Shown here one piece after another: positions 34,170 through 43,194 of a DNA stretch of 53,786 bases. This DNA comes from Candidatus Angelobacter sp. Gp1-AA117. GTDB taxonomy: Bacteria > Acidobacteriota > Terriglobia > Terriglobales > Acidobacteriaceae. Every line of letters starts with the position of its first letter. Positions within the stretch are counted from its first letter, which is position 1. Made by a program: the position numbers and the translations under genes. The DNA is taken from contig QHVI01000059.1 in the NCBI GenBank assembly GCA_003223515.1, forward strand, positions 1 through 53,786. The letters run 5' to 3'. The notes under the pieces were generated by a model that had not been told where the DNA came from, searched no databases, and saw only the letters and a program-made list of their open reading frames with translations.

Positions 34170-34436
34170 TTACCCACTCTCCTCATCGCAATCCTTACAC
34201 CCTCCTGAATCGTTCTCTTGGATTGCGGGATGCGCGTGCCCTCGCCGCCGGGCAATCTCGCTGATTCTCGCTTCTGCCTCCTCCATCCGCTGGACTTCCT
34301 GCGCTATGACTCCATCAGGATCGGTCGTCGTAAGCAGGTCAATCTTGAGTTCATGCTGCTTGCCAAAGGAATCCGTTAATATCACTCGTTCAGCATGTTC
34401 GTGCGCGATGAACTGCACCTCTTTGCGTATGCTCAT
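34170..34436 (-). CDS. Hypothetical protein of the virion-like cluster
   Basis: ATG 34436 overlaps the stop of the upstream gene (ATGA), so translation is coupled; a longer Arg-rich frame upstream is rejected. The 88-residue protein begins MSIRKEVQFIAHEHAERVIL, is helical at its centre (AQEVQRMEEAEARISEIARR) and ends with GGCKDCDEESG, a CxxC tail. No family recognised. Confidence 0.6.
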   Translation of the reverse strand: MSIRKEVQFIAHEHAERVILTDSFGKQHELKIDLLTTTDPDGVIAQEVQRMEEAEARISEIARRRGHAHPAIQENDSGGCKDCDEESG

Positions 34437-35368
34437 GGCTGCAACAGTCCTCCTGTTCCGCCTCCATTTGAGCCGCCGCCAGTGCCGCGGCCTCCACCGG
34501 ACGACCCGCCTCCACCACCGGCGCTGACGGTCGTCATCTTTCCAGCCCATAACACCTGGTCCGTCAGCACGCCGTTGAATTGGCTCGATGTATATGTTAC
34601 GTAGCCGTTATCTGCGGCATACACCACCCAGTAAGTTGTTGCGTACAATCTTCCGGTAATTGTTCCGGATGGAATGGTTGTCTGTCCCGTCTGGCCATCA
34701 AAGCGTATCCAACTGGCGCCCACACCGGTGGGGCCGTAGACGCGGATGGTGGCCGAGGATCCTGCATCCACGGAGTCCACGGTCGCATTATTGGAGCTGT
34801 TCAACGCCATGTTGGGGGCGGCCGACGTGCTTCGTAAGAATCCGCTCGATACTCCGATTGGGCCGCACGCGCTGCCCGACGAGAATATCTGCCAGTCATT
34901 CCAGTTCAACTGGTCGTAAGAAGACCGCAGCCGCCAGAAGAGTGTCACGTTCGGATTGGTAATCGAGAGGCTCGTCTCCGGCGTTGGTCCATAGGTGGTC
35001 ACGTTGCCACTGGCGTCAAACAGCATGTTGGTGGCTGACTGCATCTGGTGGACGATGTCGGCGCGTGCGCGGTTCCGGTCGAAGAGAAATGATCTTCGAT
35101 AGAGAGTAACCGTTGGCGGCTGCGCGTCCTGGGGCAAGGTGATCTGGATTTCAAATTTTCCATCTATACCCGTGACAGTGAAACCTGCTGCCGGAGGCGC
35201 AGGCTTGCTGGCGGGCGCGCCCGATGGATCGTCGAGAAAGCCATCAATCAGGCCCAGTTGATCGTCATAAATGGCAAGGCGGCCGGCGATGCCGTTCAAC
35301 AACCGCCGCATGTCGTCAGGATTGCGCACCGCAGCATCAATGCTGTGGCCGCCAATAGAAGGGGGCAT
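34433..35368 (-). CDS. Virion surface/tail-like protein with Gly-rich C-terminus
   Basis: The 311-residue protein (MPPSIGGHSIDAAVRNPDDM) has a short helical N-terminus, then a predicted beta-rich body (FTVTGIDGKFEIQITLP, VTLFWRLRSSYDQLNWNDWQ) and a C-terminal Gly/Ser run (GGGGGSSGGGRGTGGGS). Such composition fits a phage tail or receptor-binding accessory. No family is recognised. It follows the large tail/hub-like gene. Confidence 0.6.
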   Translation of the reverse strand: MPPSIGGHSIDAAVRNPDDMRRLLNGIAGRLAIYDDQLGLIDGFLDDPSGAPASKPAPPAAGFTVTGIDGKFEIQITLPQDAQPPTVTLYRRSFLFDRNRARADIVHQMQSATNMLFDASGNVTTYGPTPETSLSITNPNVTLFWRLRSSYDQLNWNDWQIFSSGSACGPIGVSSGFLRSTSAAPNMALNSSNNATVDSVDAGSSATIRVYGPTGVGASWIRFDGQTGQTTIPSGTITGRLYATTYWVVYAADNGYVTYTSSQFNGVLTDQVLWAGKMTTVSAGGGGGSSGGGRGTGGGSNGGGTGGLLQP

Positions 35369-35531
35369 GGATTTAGCTCCGAGCTTCTAGCTTCTAGCTA
35401 GTAGCTCTGACTCTTGATTTGTTTTATCTGTGTCAATCCGTTGAATCAGTGTCATCAGTGGGTAAGGTTTTGGGTTTGGGTTTGGGTTTTGGTTTTGGTT
35501 TTGCTAATTGCCAGTTGCTAATTGCTATTTG

Positions 35532-35756
35532 CTATCTTGATGTCGCCACCGGCCGCGCGTACAAGATGGCGTACTTCAGGTCAAACCAGAAGTTGGGTTG
35601 TCTGCCATTGCTGAAGCGCAGCCGGAAGCGTTCATTTTGTCCGCGGGCACCCACGCCGGGAGGGGCTTTGTCCTGCGTATCGGCCAGCTTCAAGGGCTTT
35701 AAATCAATGCGGCCATCAGGAGCAATGGCGCTTTTGCGTCCATAGACGACTGCCAC
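35532..35756 (-). pseudogene. Displaced C-terminal part of the large tail/hub-like protein
   Basis: This 74-codon frame (MAVVYGRKSAIAPDGRIDLK) overlaps the 3' end of the 35699-38512 gene in another frame. Reading back from it gives FGDATGYGDLNVAVVYGRKS, a sensible continuation of the large protein, whereas the large frame ends in unlikely residues (STWQSSMDAKAPLLLMAALI). A one-base indel near 35770-35785 would join them into a protein of about 1000 residues. Confidence 0.6.
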
Positions 35757-38512
35757 GTTGAGGTCGCCATATCCTGTGGCATCACCGAAACACCGCCCAG
35801 TTGATTCACTCGCAACAGGTCCTGCGTGCTCACGGTTTCGTAGATGCAGTCAATGCCCGCGCCATTATCGGTGAACGTACCGGGCATGATGGCGTTCACC
35901 GTTCCATCCGGGGCCGAAGAGGCAAAGAGAATCTGCGATTGGCGGGTGGCCGCGTCAAGATTGCTGTTCGTGAGCTTGCGCTCCGCCCTGATGCCTGCGA
36001 ACGCTGCTATGTCATCCACTGACCACTTGCGCGAAGAGCCTGCCGCAATCTCTTTGCCCACAAACGGCGAAAAATAAATAGGCGCGGCAAAGTCCGGGGC
36101 CTCTTCATAGTTGCACTTCAATACTGCATTCGGTACGGTGCTGTCGTTCAATGGAACACCAATGCGCACCTCCTGGGACTCTTCATCAATCTGCACCCAG
36201 ATCAGGTGGGCGTAGTCCCAGTTGATGCTGCGCCAGGTCTTCGGTATCTCCTTGGTGATGCGGAAAGGAGTATCACCGGTAAACACATAGGCGCCGCTGC
36301 GGTGTACAAACACCATCAACGAGCTGGCCACATCCACGGCGCGCGGCCCTGCCGGTCCCACTCCGTCCCACCGCTTAGTCACCTGCCAGGTGGAGGGATC
36401 GGTGGCGTTTGGCTCGATGATATATCCTGAACGCTCTTTCAATCCGTAACTCATGCCGCGAAACTCGCGCCAGGCGATGGCGCGTTGCCCATCATTCTCT
36501 CCGGCCTGCACGACTCCGGTATCGCCGTAAAAGCTTTCCGGATCGTTGGGCAGGGAAACCAGCCAGCCGCTGGGGAAGCCGCTGGCGCCGCTCACCGCCA
36601 TGCGTCCAGTAGTCTGCGAAAAATAAATGTCTACGCAACTGGGCGCCTGTATCTTGCGAAAGAACGATGTCACCTTGGTTGAGGCCAGCAGGTAGACATC
36701 AGTGAAGTTGAATGCCGTCGCAGTCGTGGTGTTGTCGTTGATGACCGTGGAGGTAATTGGGATGCCGCTTACCGAATCATTGCTGGGTACATAAAAATAG
36801 TCGCCGGCCGTACTGCCACCGGAGACGGTAAAACATACCACCCTGGCCGCGGTGTTGGCCGGGCCCAGCGGCAGATTGCCCATCCACAACTGCTTCCCGC
36901 TGGCAGCAACGTTGATGGTCAGCACCGAAGCTTCCGTCATGCCGCTGATATGGCCGTTGCGGTTCTTGAAAAGCACCACTGCATAGCGGATGCCCAGGCA
37001 GGTATTTCCCGCCGGTGTGATGGCTGCGGCATTCGCTGTTGGTGGAGCGGCGCCTGTGCCGGTGGAGTCCACGTTGTTTGTGCTGGCCGGCGCCACGGCG
37101 CTCGCGACCAGATGATAAGCGCTCGCGGCCGGGGCTGCTGTTCCGGTGGCAACATCAGCGGCATAGATGTTGGCCGCCGTAGGCGCAAAAGGTGCCTGGA
37201 GCCCTGCCAGCCACGATGGAAACGAGCTGTTGATTACCACCTGGACGCGGTCATTGGTGGCGGTATTGACGATCACCCCCGCGGTGGAAAGCACGCTCTC
37301 CCCGTTGCCATTGCTGATAGTCACCGCGATGTAGACGTCCCGCCCGCTCGCATAAGTTCCCGCTCCCGCGATGCGGTTAAGCGTGAAAAATGTGTTTGGG
37401 ATGCCGTCAATCACCGTACCGGCATGTGCTGTCACTTCTTTCCATGTGACCGCGCCATCGGAAATGGTTGCGCCATCGCCCAGCGAGAACACCGGCTCCA
37501 TTGCGCCCGAAACTCCTGTAGCTGTGCAGCGGTAGATGTGTCCGTTGCCGCTGGTGCCGCCTGAAACTGGCGTGATCACCTCTCCTGCCTGGTAAGTTGT
37601 GTTTGCCTTCCAGCGGTCTCCCACCGGACGCATGGAATAAGGATCGAGATTTCCTGAAGACAGATCATAAACACCGGGCAGCGCCTTTCCCGATTTCAAA
37701 TCGCTGAATGCAAGATAACCCCGGTTATATGCCGCAGCCACCTGCATGTGAGCAGACGCAGGCAGAGTCACCAGCGGGTATGTGATGGACTGCCCCTGCG
37801 TTATCGTGACGGATGCTCCCAGCCATGGTGCCCATCCTGAAAAGTTCTGGTTCGGCTGGGGTATAAAGTTGACCCGGTCAGACACCTTGGCGGCGAACGG
37901 CGCATACGCCAGAATGTCCATGCTGTCTGCCACCGAATTGGCCTGGAGCAGGAACTGCACGTGGCTTGCTCCATCGCCCGTGAAGTTCAAAGTCACCATC
38001 TGCCAATTGCCCGGGGCAATGGCTGCAGAGGTGTTAATGTTGGAATTGATGAATATGGGCTGCGTCCCCTGGTTCTTTATCATCAGGCTCATCACATAAG
38101 CAGTTCCAATCACCGAAACCCCGAGGTCCAGCAGATATTTGAAGACGCTGGTTCCACCGCTGGCCTGGATTCTGGTCACCGGAAAACTGCCCAGTGTTGC
38201 CACCGCCTTCAATGAACCTGATCCCGCCGGAGACTCCACATACATCTGCCCGCCGAAATCGAAGACGATCGGGACCTGGGTCTCACCCGATGACTGCTGG
38301 TATTTCAGTGATGCCAGCCCGGTAATAGGCTGGTCTTGCGTGGCAGTCTGGAATTGTGTCTGAATGCCGTCACGCGTGCGCACCGATGTGAGATGAAAGG
38401 TGACGTTGCGCGCGGCGGCAGCCAGTCCGACTGGCAGAGCCGTGGGATCGTCCTGCTCAACCAGGCTCGAAAATCGACCAAATTCATGCGGAGCAAAACC
38501 AGAGAAATTCAT
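35699..38512 (-). CDS. Large virion protein, tail hub/nozzle-like (putative)
   Basis: The 937-residue frame is the largest in the cluster. The N-terminus (MNFSGFAPHEFGRFSSLVEQ...AARNVTFHLTSVRTRDGI) resembles the 'ARN...R.G' opening of podovirus tail-tube and DNA-stabilisation proteins. An inserted beta-sandwich-like module follows (VMSLMIKNQGTQPIFINSNI, NWQMVTLNFTGDGASHVQFL), then long beta-rich repeats. Family assignment is from pattern only. The C-terminus is probably frameshifted into the overlapping frame at 35532-35756. It is preceded by 7-bp words at 38520-38590. Confidence 0.6.
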   Translation of the reverse strand: MNFSGFAPHEFGRFSSLVEQDDPTALPVGLAAAARNVTFHLTSVRTRDGIQTQFQTATQDQPITGLASLKYQQSSGETQVPIVFDFGGQMYVESPAGSGSLKAVATLGSFPVTRIQASGGTSVFKYLLDLGVSVIGTAYVMSLMIKNQGTQPIFINSNINTSAAIAPGNWQMVTLNFTGDGASHVQFLLQANSVADSMDILAYAPFAAKVSDRVNFIPQPNQNFSGWAPWLGASVTITQGQSITYPLVTLPASAHMQVAAAYNRGYLAFSDLKSGKALPGVYDLSSGNLDPYSMRPVGDRWKANTTYQAGEVITPVSGGTSGNGHIYRCTATGVSGAMEPVFSLGDGATISDGAVTWKEVTAHAGTVIDGIPNTFFTLNRIAGAGTYASGRDVYIAVTISNGNGESVLSTAGVIVNTATNDRVQVVINSSFPSWLAGLQAPFAPTAANIYAADVATGTAAPAASAYHLVASAVAPASTNNVDSTGTGAAPPTANAAAITPAGNTCLGIRYAVVLFKNRNGHISGMTEASVLTINVAASGKQLWMGNLPLGPANTAARVVCFTVSGGSTAGDYFYVPSNDSVSGIPITSTVINDNTTTATAFNFTDVYLLASTKVTSFFRKIQAPSCVDIYFSQTTGRMAVSGASGFPSGWLVSLPNDPESFYGDTGVVQAGENDGQRAIAWREFRGMSYGLKERSGYIIEPNATDPSTWQVTKRWDGVGPAGPRAVDVASSLMVFVHRSGAYVFTGDTPFRITKEIPKTWRSINWDYAHLIWVQIDEESQEVRIGVPLNDSTVPNAVLKCNYEEAPDFAAPIYFSPFVGKEIAAGSSRKWSVDDIAAFAGIRAERKLTNSNLDAATRQSQILFASSAPDGTVNAIMPGTFTDNGAGIDCIYETVSTQDLLRVNQLGGVSVMPQDMATSTWQSSMDAKAPLLLMAALI

Positions 38513-38728
38513 GGGAAGCAGTATTTAGTACTTGGTAGTTAGTATTTAGCTGAGCTATTAGCTGCTGGCTTCTAGCCACTAGCTTCTAGCTATTGTTGCC
38601 GAAACTGCAGCTTGAGGCTAATGAGGATGTTCGGGAGCTGATTGCAGATTGCTGATTGCTGAGTGCTGAATGCTGTTTCGATGCTCGTTTTCCGATCACC
38701 CGATCACGGCGATCTCCCGATCTCCCGA

Positions 38729-39094
38729 TCAATTGACTCCCCCACTCGCGATGATGACCAGTTGCAGCGTTCCGCCCGTCACTGCGGCCGGATAATTCCC
38801 CGCTGTCAACTCCGTGCCGCCAGGGCCATAGAACTTGATCTTGTAATTGTTGAGCGCTGTGCCGGGGACGATCCCAATGAAGTTCCCGCTCATCTCTTCG
38901 TTCATCACGCCGACACTGATGGGAGTTCTGCTCAGGAACGGTTCGGAAAGAAAACTCGGATTTTTCAAGGCCGTAAGGTCCAGGGTGTCGCCACCGGTAA
39001 CATAACCGGCCGGGCTATTGCTTGGAGTAATGCTCACATAAATCTCTTTGAGTTTGTTGGTTTGAGTTGCAAGTACAGTAGCGGAAAGGGCCAT
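38729..39094 (-). CDS. Hypothetical beta-rich virion-like protein
   Basis: The 121-residue protein (MALSATVLATQTNKLKEIYV) is beta-rich with a jelly-roll-like composition (GGTLQLVIIASGGVN end). It may be a head decoration or tail protein given its neighbours, but no family is recognised. The 38640-38728 flank holds heptamers (GCTGAGT) and 9-bp words (CGATCTCCC). Confidence 0.5.
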   Translation of the reverse strand: MALSATVLATQTNKLKEIYVSITPSNSPAGYVTGGDTLDLTALKNPSFLSEPFLSRTPISVGVMNEEMSGNFIGIVPGTALNNYKIKFYGPGGTELTAGNYPAAVTGGTLQLVIIASGGVN

Positions 39095-39254
39095 ATTTTT
39101 CTCCGATTGGAAATGAATTTAGAAACATTCTGCTAATAGCTGATGAACTTATTTGTGGCTGTGGTAAGAGTGCTGCGCGCCTCCATGAGACATGGAACAG
39201 GGCATGACTTTATTTAGTCGTGCCATCAAGATTTATGAAACCTGGGCTTTAGCC

Positions 39255-39448
39255 TAATGTCACTTACTTAAGCATGGGACTGCTCAACAGCTTGGGAAGA
39301 GAGCAGAAAAAGGTCACGATAAGCCGAGCGCCGGAGGCGCGTAATTATTGAGCCCACGTCGGAAGACGTGGGAAAAAGGTTAGATCGAAGAACAGAGCCC
39401 CGTTAGGGGCGACACAATCAGACTAAATGTCTTAAGTAAGTGACATTA
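39255..39448. mobile_element. MITE-like element with 18-bp perfect terminal inverted repeats
   Basis: Ends are TAATGTCACTTACTTAAG (39255-39272) and its exact reverse complement (39431-39448). Flanks GGCTTTAGCC and GGCTGTAGCC extend the symmetry to 26 of 28 positions. It carries a complete three-hairpin unit: A GCGCC-GGA-GGCGC (39328-39340), B CCCACGTC-GGAA-GACGTGGG (39353-39372) and C GCCCC-GTTA-GGGGC (39397-39410). No protein is encoded. Upstream (39190-39230) lies the AACAGGGCATGACTT block also seen at 21790. From 39449 to 39592 nothing else is recognised. Confidence 0.8.
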
Positions 39449-39592
39449 GGCTGTAGCCCTTGCGGCTGTTTCCCTCCATGATCGTGCGCTTGCGCCAATT
39501 GTTAACTGCTAATTGAGCGGCAGAGTTTATAACTTGTAATTGACGCCCGGCTGAGAGCAACGCTGGTCCTGTGTAGGGTTAAATTGCAAAAA

Positions 39593-40261
39593 TTACCAAT
39601 TACCAATCCTTCGCCTGCTGGTCCTTCCTACCCGCCGCACCTTGGCCTGGTCTTTTCTGGTCAGGTACTGCATCACGTCATCGATCGCATTGTCCTGAAG
39701 CATGGTATAGGCCTGCACCCAGGCCTGGTTGCCGCGCACCAGCCCGATGAGGGCGGCACATCCATAGGCGAGTGCATGTCCAAAGTTTTTGCCGGCAGTT
39801 ACCTGGTCGCCCTCGCTGACCAGCGACGCAAACAGAAAGTCCCCGCGAATGCGCACATCCACGGCCAGCACACTGGGAGTGAAGTAAATAATGCCCGCCC
39901 TCCATTCCCACTCCGATATGAACTGATCTGCCGCCACATCTCTCACTTTGTCCACCAGTGACGCGGTCTTGTAGTTGGTGTTGTCCAGACCAGCCATCTT
40001 CCATTCCAGGCTGAGCGGCTGCACCATGAGTTCCAATGGCTGGCCCGTCAACGAATAGGCCGAGAGGTCCTGGGTCTGTGCTGGAACATTGAACAGCTCC
40101 ACCGCTTTGCGTTCAAACTCCGCTCCGGTGGAAAGCATGCGGTTGTACAGCTCCTCATATTTCTGGTTGATCAGCGGCAGCAGAAAAGCGTCGGTCGCAT
40201 AAGTAGCATCAGGATCATCAACCAGCGCACGAAGGCGTGATTTAAGAGTAGTCAGGTCCAT
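39593..40261 (-). CDS. Head-tail adaptor-like protein (putative)
   Basis: The 222-residue protein starts MDLTTLKSRLRALVDDPDAT and continues AFLLPLINQKYEELYNRMLS, a helical opening like the connector/adaptor proteins (gp4/gp6-like) of short-tailed phages, which bind the portal. A beta-rich middle and a helical C-terminus (AWVQAYTMLQDNAIDDVMQY) follow. Assignment rests on pattern and gene order between capsid and tail genes. Confidence 0.5.
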   Translation of the reverse strand: MDLTTLKSRLRALVDDPDATYATDAFLLPLINQKYEELYNRMLSTGAEFERKAVELFNVPAQTQDLSAYSLTGQPLELMVQPLSLEWKMAGLDNTNYKTASLVDKVRDVAADQFISEWEWRAGIIYFTPSVLAVDVRIRGDFLFASLVSEGDQVTAGKNFGHALAYGCAALIGLVRGNQAWVQAYTMLQDNAIDDVMQYLTRKDQAKVRRVGRTSRRRIGNW

Positions 40262-40441
40262 ATTGTTTTTTTCTTAATTCCGAATCCCGCGGCAGCGGGA
40301 GAGGAATCCCTAGGATCGGGAGATCTGGTGTTCGATGGATCGGTGATCGTCAACAGTTGCACCGCTATCACTAAGAAGCAGTGGCAATTGAAGTTTCAAT
40401 CGGTCTGCGTTCTCTGCGCCCTCTGGGTAAGACCTCCAAAG

Positions 40442-41401
40442 CTATTTCGTCTTTCCAGTTCCGGACTTTCTCGCCTCATCACGCCGGGCTTTGATCTCGT
40501 TGGCTTCGCGCCATTCCTCACCCGTGAGCCGCTCCATGCAGACATGCTCATAGCCGATCATCGTCGCTTTATAAGCATCCAGCGGCCGGTAAACGTAACT
40601 GCAGGTTTTACAGATGATGGCCTTCGCGTCAGAGACCGCGCCGCATCCCGGACACGGATCCGGCGTTGCGCCGCCTTCGGCATTCACGGCCAGCAGCCAG
40701 GCTGGCTGGTGCTTCAGGATTTTCTCGTGCAGCAGGACTTCCGCCGCCTTACGATGTAATTCCGTGATGTTCTTCCTGCCGCGTCCGCTGGTGTCCGCCC
40801 AATCCCCCTCCGCCTCCTGCACCTTGCGCAGCAGCCAGCGGTTCCGCGCTTTGCGCGCTTCTTCCAGTTCGTTCTTCTTGCCTGCGGTCTCGGGGTTCCT
40901 GTCTCCTTCGTAGACCAGCACCCCGCCCACCCCCATGCGATCAAGAAACTCGTTGATGTAATCTTCCGCCAGTTCCATCGGGATGGAAGCAATGGGAGTG
41001 TAGTTGTCCACGTTGTCCATGCCTGCGCCTTCATCACGGATAGACCATTGCGGCTCGTAGATCACCTTATGCACATAAAGCTGTCCCACCGGACACCCCG
41101 GCACCTGGTTTCCATCCGGCCCTGCCAGTCGCCCATGCAGTACCCCATTCACGTTCAGCGGAAATGGCATAAGGTTCACGATGCTGGCAGGGCCCCAAAC
41201 CATGCGGCTCAGCCGCCGCTGCTCTTCATTGCGTTTCTGGTGCAGCCGCCGCACGGCTTCTCCCATATTGTGGGAAGAAAAGACCTGGTCAACGGTGCCG
41301 CCCATTTCCCGGCGTTGCCGGGCTGCCTGCGAGTTCCATTCCTGCTCTGACGGCAGCCTCACCGGCACATTTGCAAAACCCTGTAAATCAACTTCAGACA
41401 T
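40442..41401 (-). CDS. Virion-cluster protein with zinc ribbon, unknown function
   Basis: The 319-residue protein (MSEVDLQGFANVPVRLPSEQ) is helical at both ends and has a C-terminal ribbon, CPGCGAVSDAKAIICKTCSY, with four cysteines that would bind zinc. It is not a recognisable portal protein: it is too short and lacks portal-like features. No named family. It sits between the adaptor-like and capsid genes, where virion morphogenesis factors are usual. Confidence 0.6.
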   Translation of the reverse strand: MSEVDLQGFANVPVRLPSEQEWNSQAARQRREMGGTVDQVFSSHNMGEAVRRLHQKRNEEQRRLSRMVWGPASIVNLMPFPLNVNGVLHGRLAGPDGNQVPGCPVGQLYVHKVIYEPQWSIRDEGAGMDNVDNYTPIASIPMELAEDYINEFLDRMGVGGVLVYEGDRNPETAGKKNELEEARKARNRWLLRKVQEAEGDWADTSGRGRKNITELHRKAAEVLLHEKILKHQPAWLLAVNAEGGATPDPCPGCGAVSDAKAIICKTCSYVYRPLDAYKATMIGYEHVCMERLTGEEWREANEIKARRDEARKSGTGKTK

Positions 41402-41471
41402 GTTGTTCTCCTTGAGATAGCTGCTAGCTTCTAGCTACTAGCCGCTGGCTAAATTTCTATCTATTGCCAAT

Positions 41472-41518
41472 GAATTGCAGTAAACCCCATAAAATCTTAG
41501 GTTTACCACATAAAGTCT
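41472..41518. promoter_or_regulatory. Tandem and inverted GTAAACC/GGTTTAC motifs
   Basis: GTAAACC...GGTTTAC (about 41472-41498) is a 7-bp inverted repeat, and CATAAAATCTTAGGTTTA is followed by the near-direct repeat CATAAAGTCTTGGGTTTA. The pair resembles a regulator binding site in the 430-bp gap between oppositely oriented genes. The flanks of the gap carry heptamer words (41415-41450, 41590-41612). Confidence 0.35.
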
Positions 41519-41665
41519 TGGGTTTAGAAAATTCCATCCCCCTAAATTTCTCACCGGGAATGAGAACTTCTTAATCTCGGATCACAGAGCTAAAAGCTAG
41601 CAGCTAATAGCTGATTTTCTGTAACGTTTTGCTCTTTTCCCGCACTAACCAATAGAGAACTGAAA

Positions 41666-41773
41666 GAGAGCCCACGGAGGATCAAGCTGGCTCCTTCTCT
41701 TCCGTGGGTCTCTATTTTCCTTTCTTCTTTGGTGGAGAGACTCGTCGCGGCCCGATCCGGCCGCGACTTTTTT
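41666..41773 (+). terminator. Twin hairpins ending in a strong intrinsic terminator (small RNA 3' end?)
   Basis: A long hairpin (CCCACGGA...TCCGTGGG, 41670-41709) is followed by GTCGCGGCC-CGATCC-GGCCGCGAC (41744-41767) and U6. No plus-strand gene precedes it for kilobases, so the terminator must end a short transcript, perhaps a ~130-nt RNA starting near 41640, or shield the membrane-protein gene at 41834. Confidence 0.6.
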
Positions 41774-41833
41774 GTTTCTGCTCAAGGCATTGATGTTGGA
41801 AGAGCACCTGACAGAGGAGTACAACTATTAACG

Positions 41834-42331
41834 ATGAATAATCGCGGGCTCGTAATCCTGTCTGGAATTTCACTGTTATTCTTTGGCTGGCTGGGGCTGC
41901 TGTCATCCGGAATTCCTACACCGTATTGCCCCATGCCGACCATAACAGTAATACCTGCATTTGCACTTTCCTCATGGAACCTGGAGATAGTTGCTGTCCT
42001 CATACCTGTGCTTCTTTTCTTTCTCTGGAATCCCGGCTTGCTGGTTTCTGAACAATCAAGACTTCCACGCAGGACACTCGGCATTGTGGGAGTCCTCACG
42101 CTGCTCAGCATGGTTGATTTCATCTTTGAATGGAATTACGGATTGCAGTACCGGGGAATGCGCCATCTGCTTACGATCCTCATCATCAACGTAGCCATGC
42201 TCGCACTGCTTTGGTGGGCAATCGTTCGAGTTCTACGACGGCCATCTTTCTCCTGGAACCTTTTCTCTCATTGGCTTCTATTTGTGTGGCTGGCCTGGTG
42301 CGCATTTCCATACCTGGGTGAACTGCCGTAA
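41834..42331 (+). CDS. Multi-pass membrane protein, unknown function
   Basis: From ATG 41834 (MNNRGLVILSGISLLFFGWL) the 165-residue protein has about five hydrophobic helices, including LEIVAVLIPVLLFFLWNPGL and TILIINVAMLALLWWAIVRV. The longer frame upstream overlaps the terminator and is rejected. No family recognised. It lies on the opposite strand to the surrounding virion genes and is probably a cellular insertion. Confidence 0.65.
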   Translation: MNNRGLVILSGISLLFFGWLGLLSSGIPTPYCPMPTITVIPAFALSSWNLEIVAVLIPVLLFFLWNPGLLVSEQSRLPRRTLGIVGVLTLLSMVDFIFEWNYGLQYRGMRHLLTILIINVAMLALLWWAIVRVLRRPSFSWNLFSHWLLFVWLAWCAFPYLGELP

Positions 42332-42358
42332 TACTTGTCATTCGCGACGGACTAAAAG

Positions 42359-43129
42359 CTAATTTCCTACATGTTCCCTGATTCCACAGCGCCGGGCTAC
42401 CTGTTCGCGGATGCGTCCGGCTTCCAGCGATGAACTCTGCAAATAAGAGCATTTATCTTGCACGTATTCATCCGCAAAAACGCGCATCCGCTTTTCTTGG
42501 CGTTGCCGTTCATACTCTGCCGCGTTTACCGCTTCGCGGATCCGTGCTTCAACTGATCCCTTGCGTGATTCCAATTGCTGGTAATACCGGGAGATGAATT
42601 CGTAAAGCTCCTGCTTGCCTGGAACTCTCTCCACCGGTCCGCCGGCGGTTTCGTAGTCGCCGCATTCCGGGAACGGACCGAGTTTGGGAGTTCCATCGGG
42701 CAAGCAGTTCTCCGGAGCAAACCATTGCGCCTTGCTGTACGCGCTGGCAGGAAACCATCTTTGTAATATCCAGCCCTCGATGTGGGGATACCGCCGCTGT
42801 TCTACCAGCCTGTCTGACTCGTCTCGTAATGGCCGGTTTTCATGTGGAATGCCTTTTGAAAAATCAAAACCACCGCGCTCTGCCAGAGACAGGCGCTCGT
42901 CCCAGACCTTGCCGCCTGCCACTTTCCAGATCACATTGCGCGCCAGTACCAGCCGCCACATGGGCCCACCAAAAGGTGTTTGCCCACCAATAGAGAGCAG
43001 GTAATCTTCGATGGTTGATGGGCAGCGTTCAACGCCGCGAATGTCGTCATGCATAGAAAGCTGGTAGCTCCTGGCTTGGTTCTTGGAATTAAACTTTGGA
43101 TTTTCGCTTGATGATGATGGATCGTTCAC
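42359..43129 (-). CDS. Hypothetical protein of the virion-like cluster
   Basis: The 256-residue protein (MNDPSSSSENPKFNSKNQAR) contains a globular middle with WRLVLARNVIWKVAGGKVWD and a long C-terminal helix rich in Arg/Gln/Glu. Nothing diagnostic is visible. An in-frame internal Met (MHDDIRGVERCPS) could be the true start. Its position directly after the capsid terminator suggests a capsid-proximal role. Confidence 0.5.
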   Translation of the reverse strand: MNDPSSSSENPKFNSKNQARSYQLSMHDDIRGVERCPSTIEDYLLSIGGQTPFGGPMWRLVLARNVIWKVAGGKVWDERLSLAERGGFDFSKGIPHENRPLRDESDRLVEQRRYPHIEGWILQRWFPASAYSKAQWFAPENCLPDGTPKLGPFPECGDYETAGGPVERVPGKQELYEFISRYYQQLESRKGSVEARIREAVNAAEYERQRQEKRMRVFADEYVQDKCSYLQSSSLEAGRIREQVARRCGIREHVGN

Positions 43130-43135
43130 GAGTAG

Positions 43136-43164
43136 TAAAAAGCTGGGCCGCCGTGAGGCGGCCC
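43136..43164 (-). terminator. Intrinsic terminator after the capsid gene
   Basis: On the minus strand GGGCCGCC-TCAC-GGCGGCCC is followed by a U-rich run (A run 43136-43142 on the plus strand). It lies 30 bp past the capsid stop and insulates the next gene. Confidence 0.75.
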
Positions 43165-43194
43165 ACTAGTAGCTAGAAGCTAGCAGCTGTTACT

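Noticed and set aside
40442-41401. 319-residue protein as the missing portal
   Set aside because: It is too short, has a C-terminal zinc ribbon and lacks portal-like helical stem/wing pattern; left as unknown.
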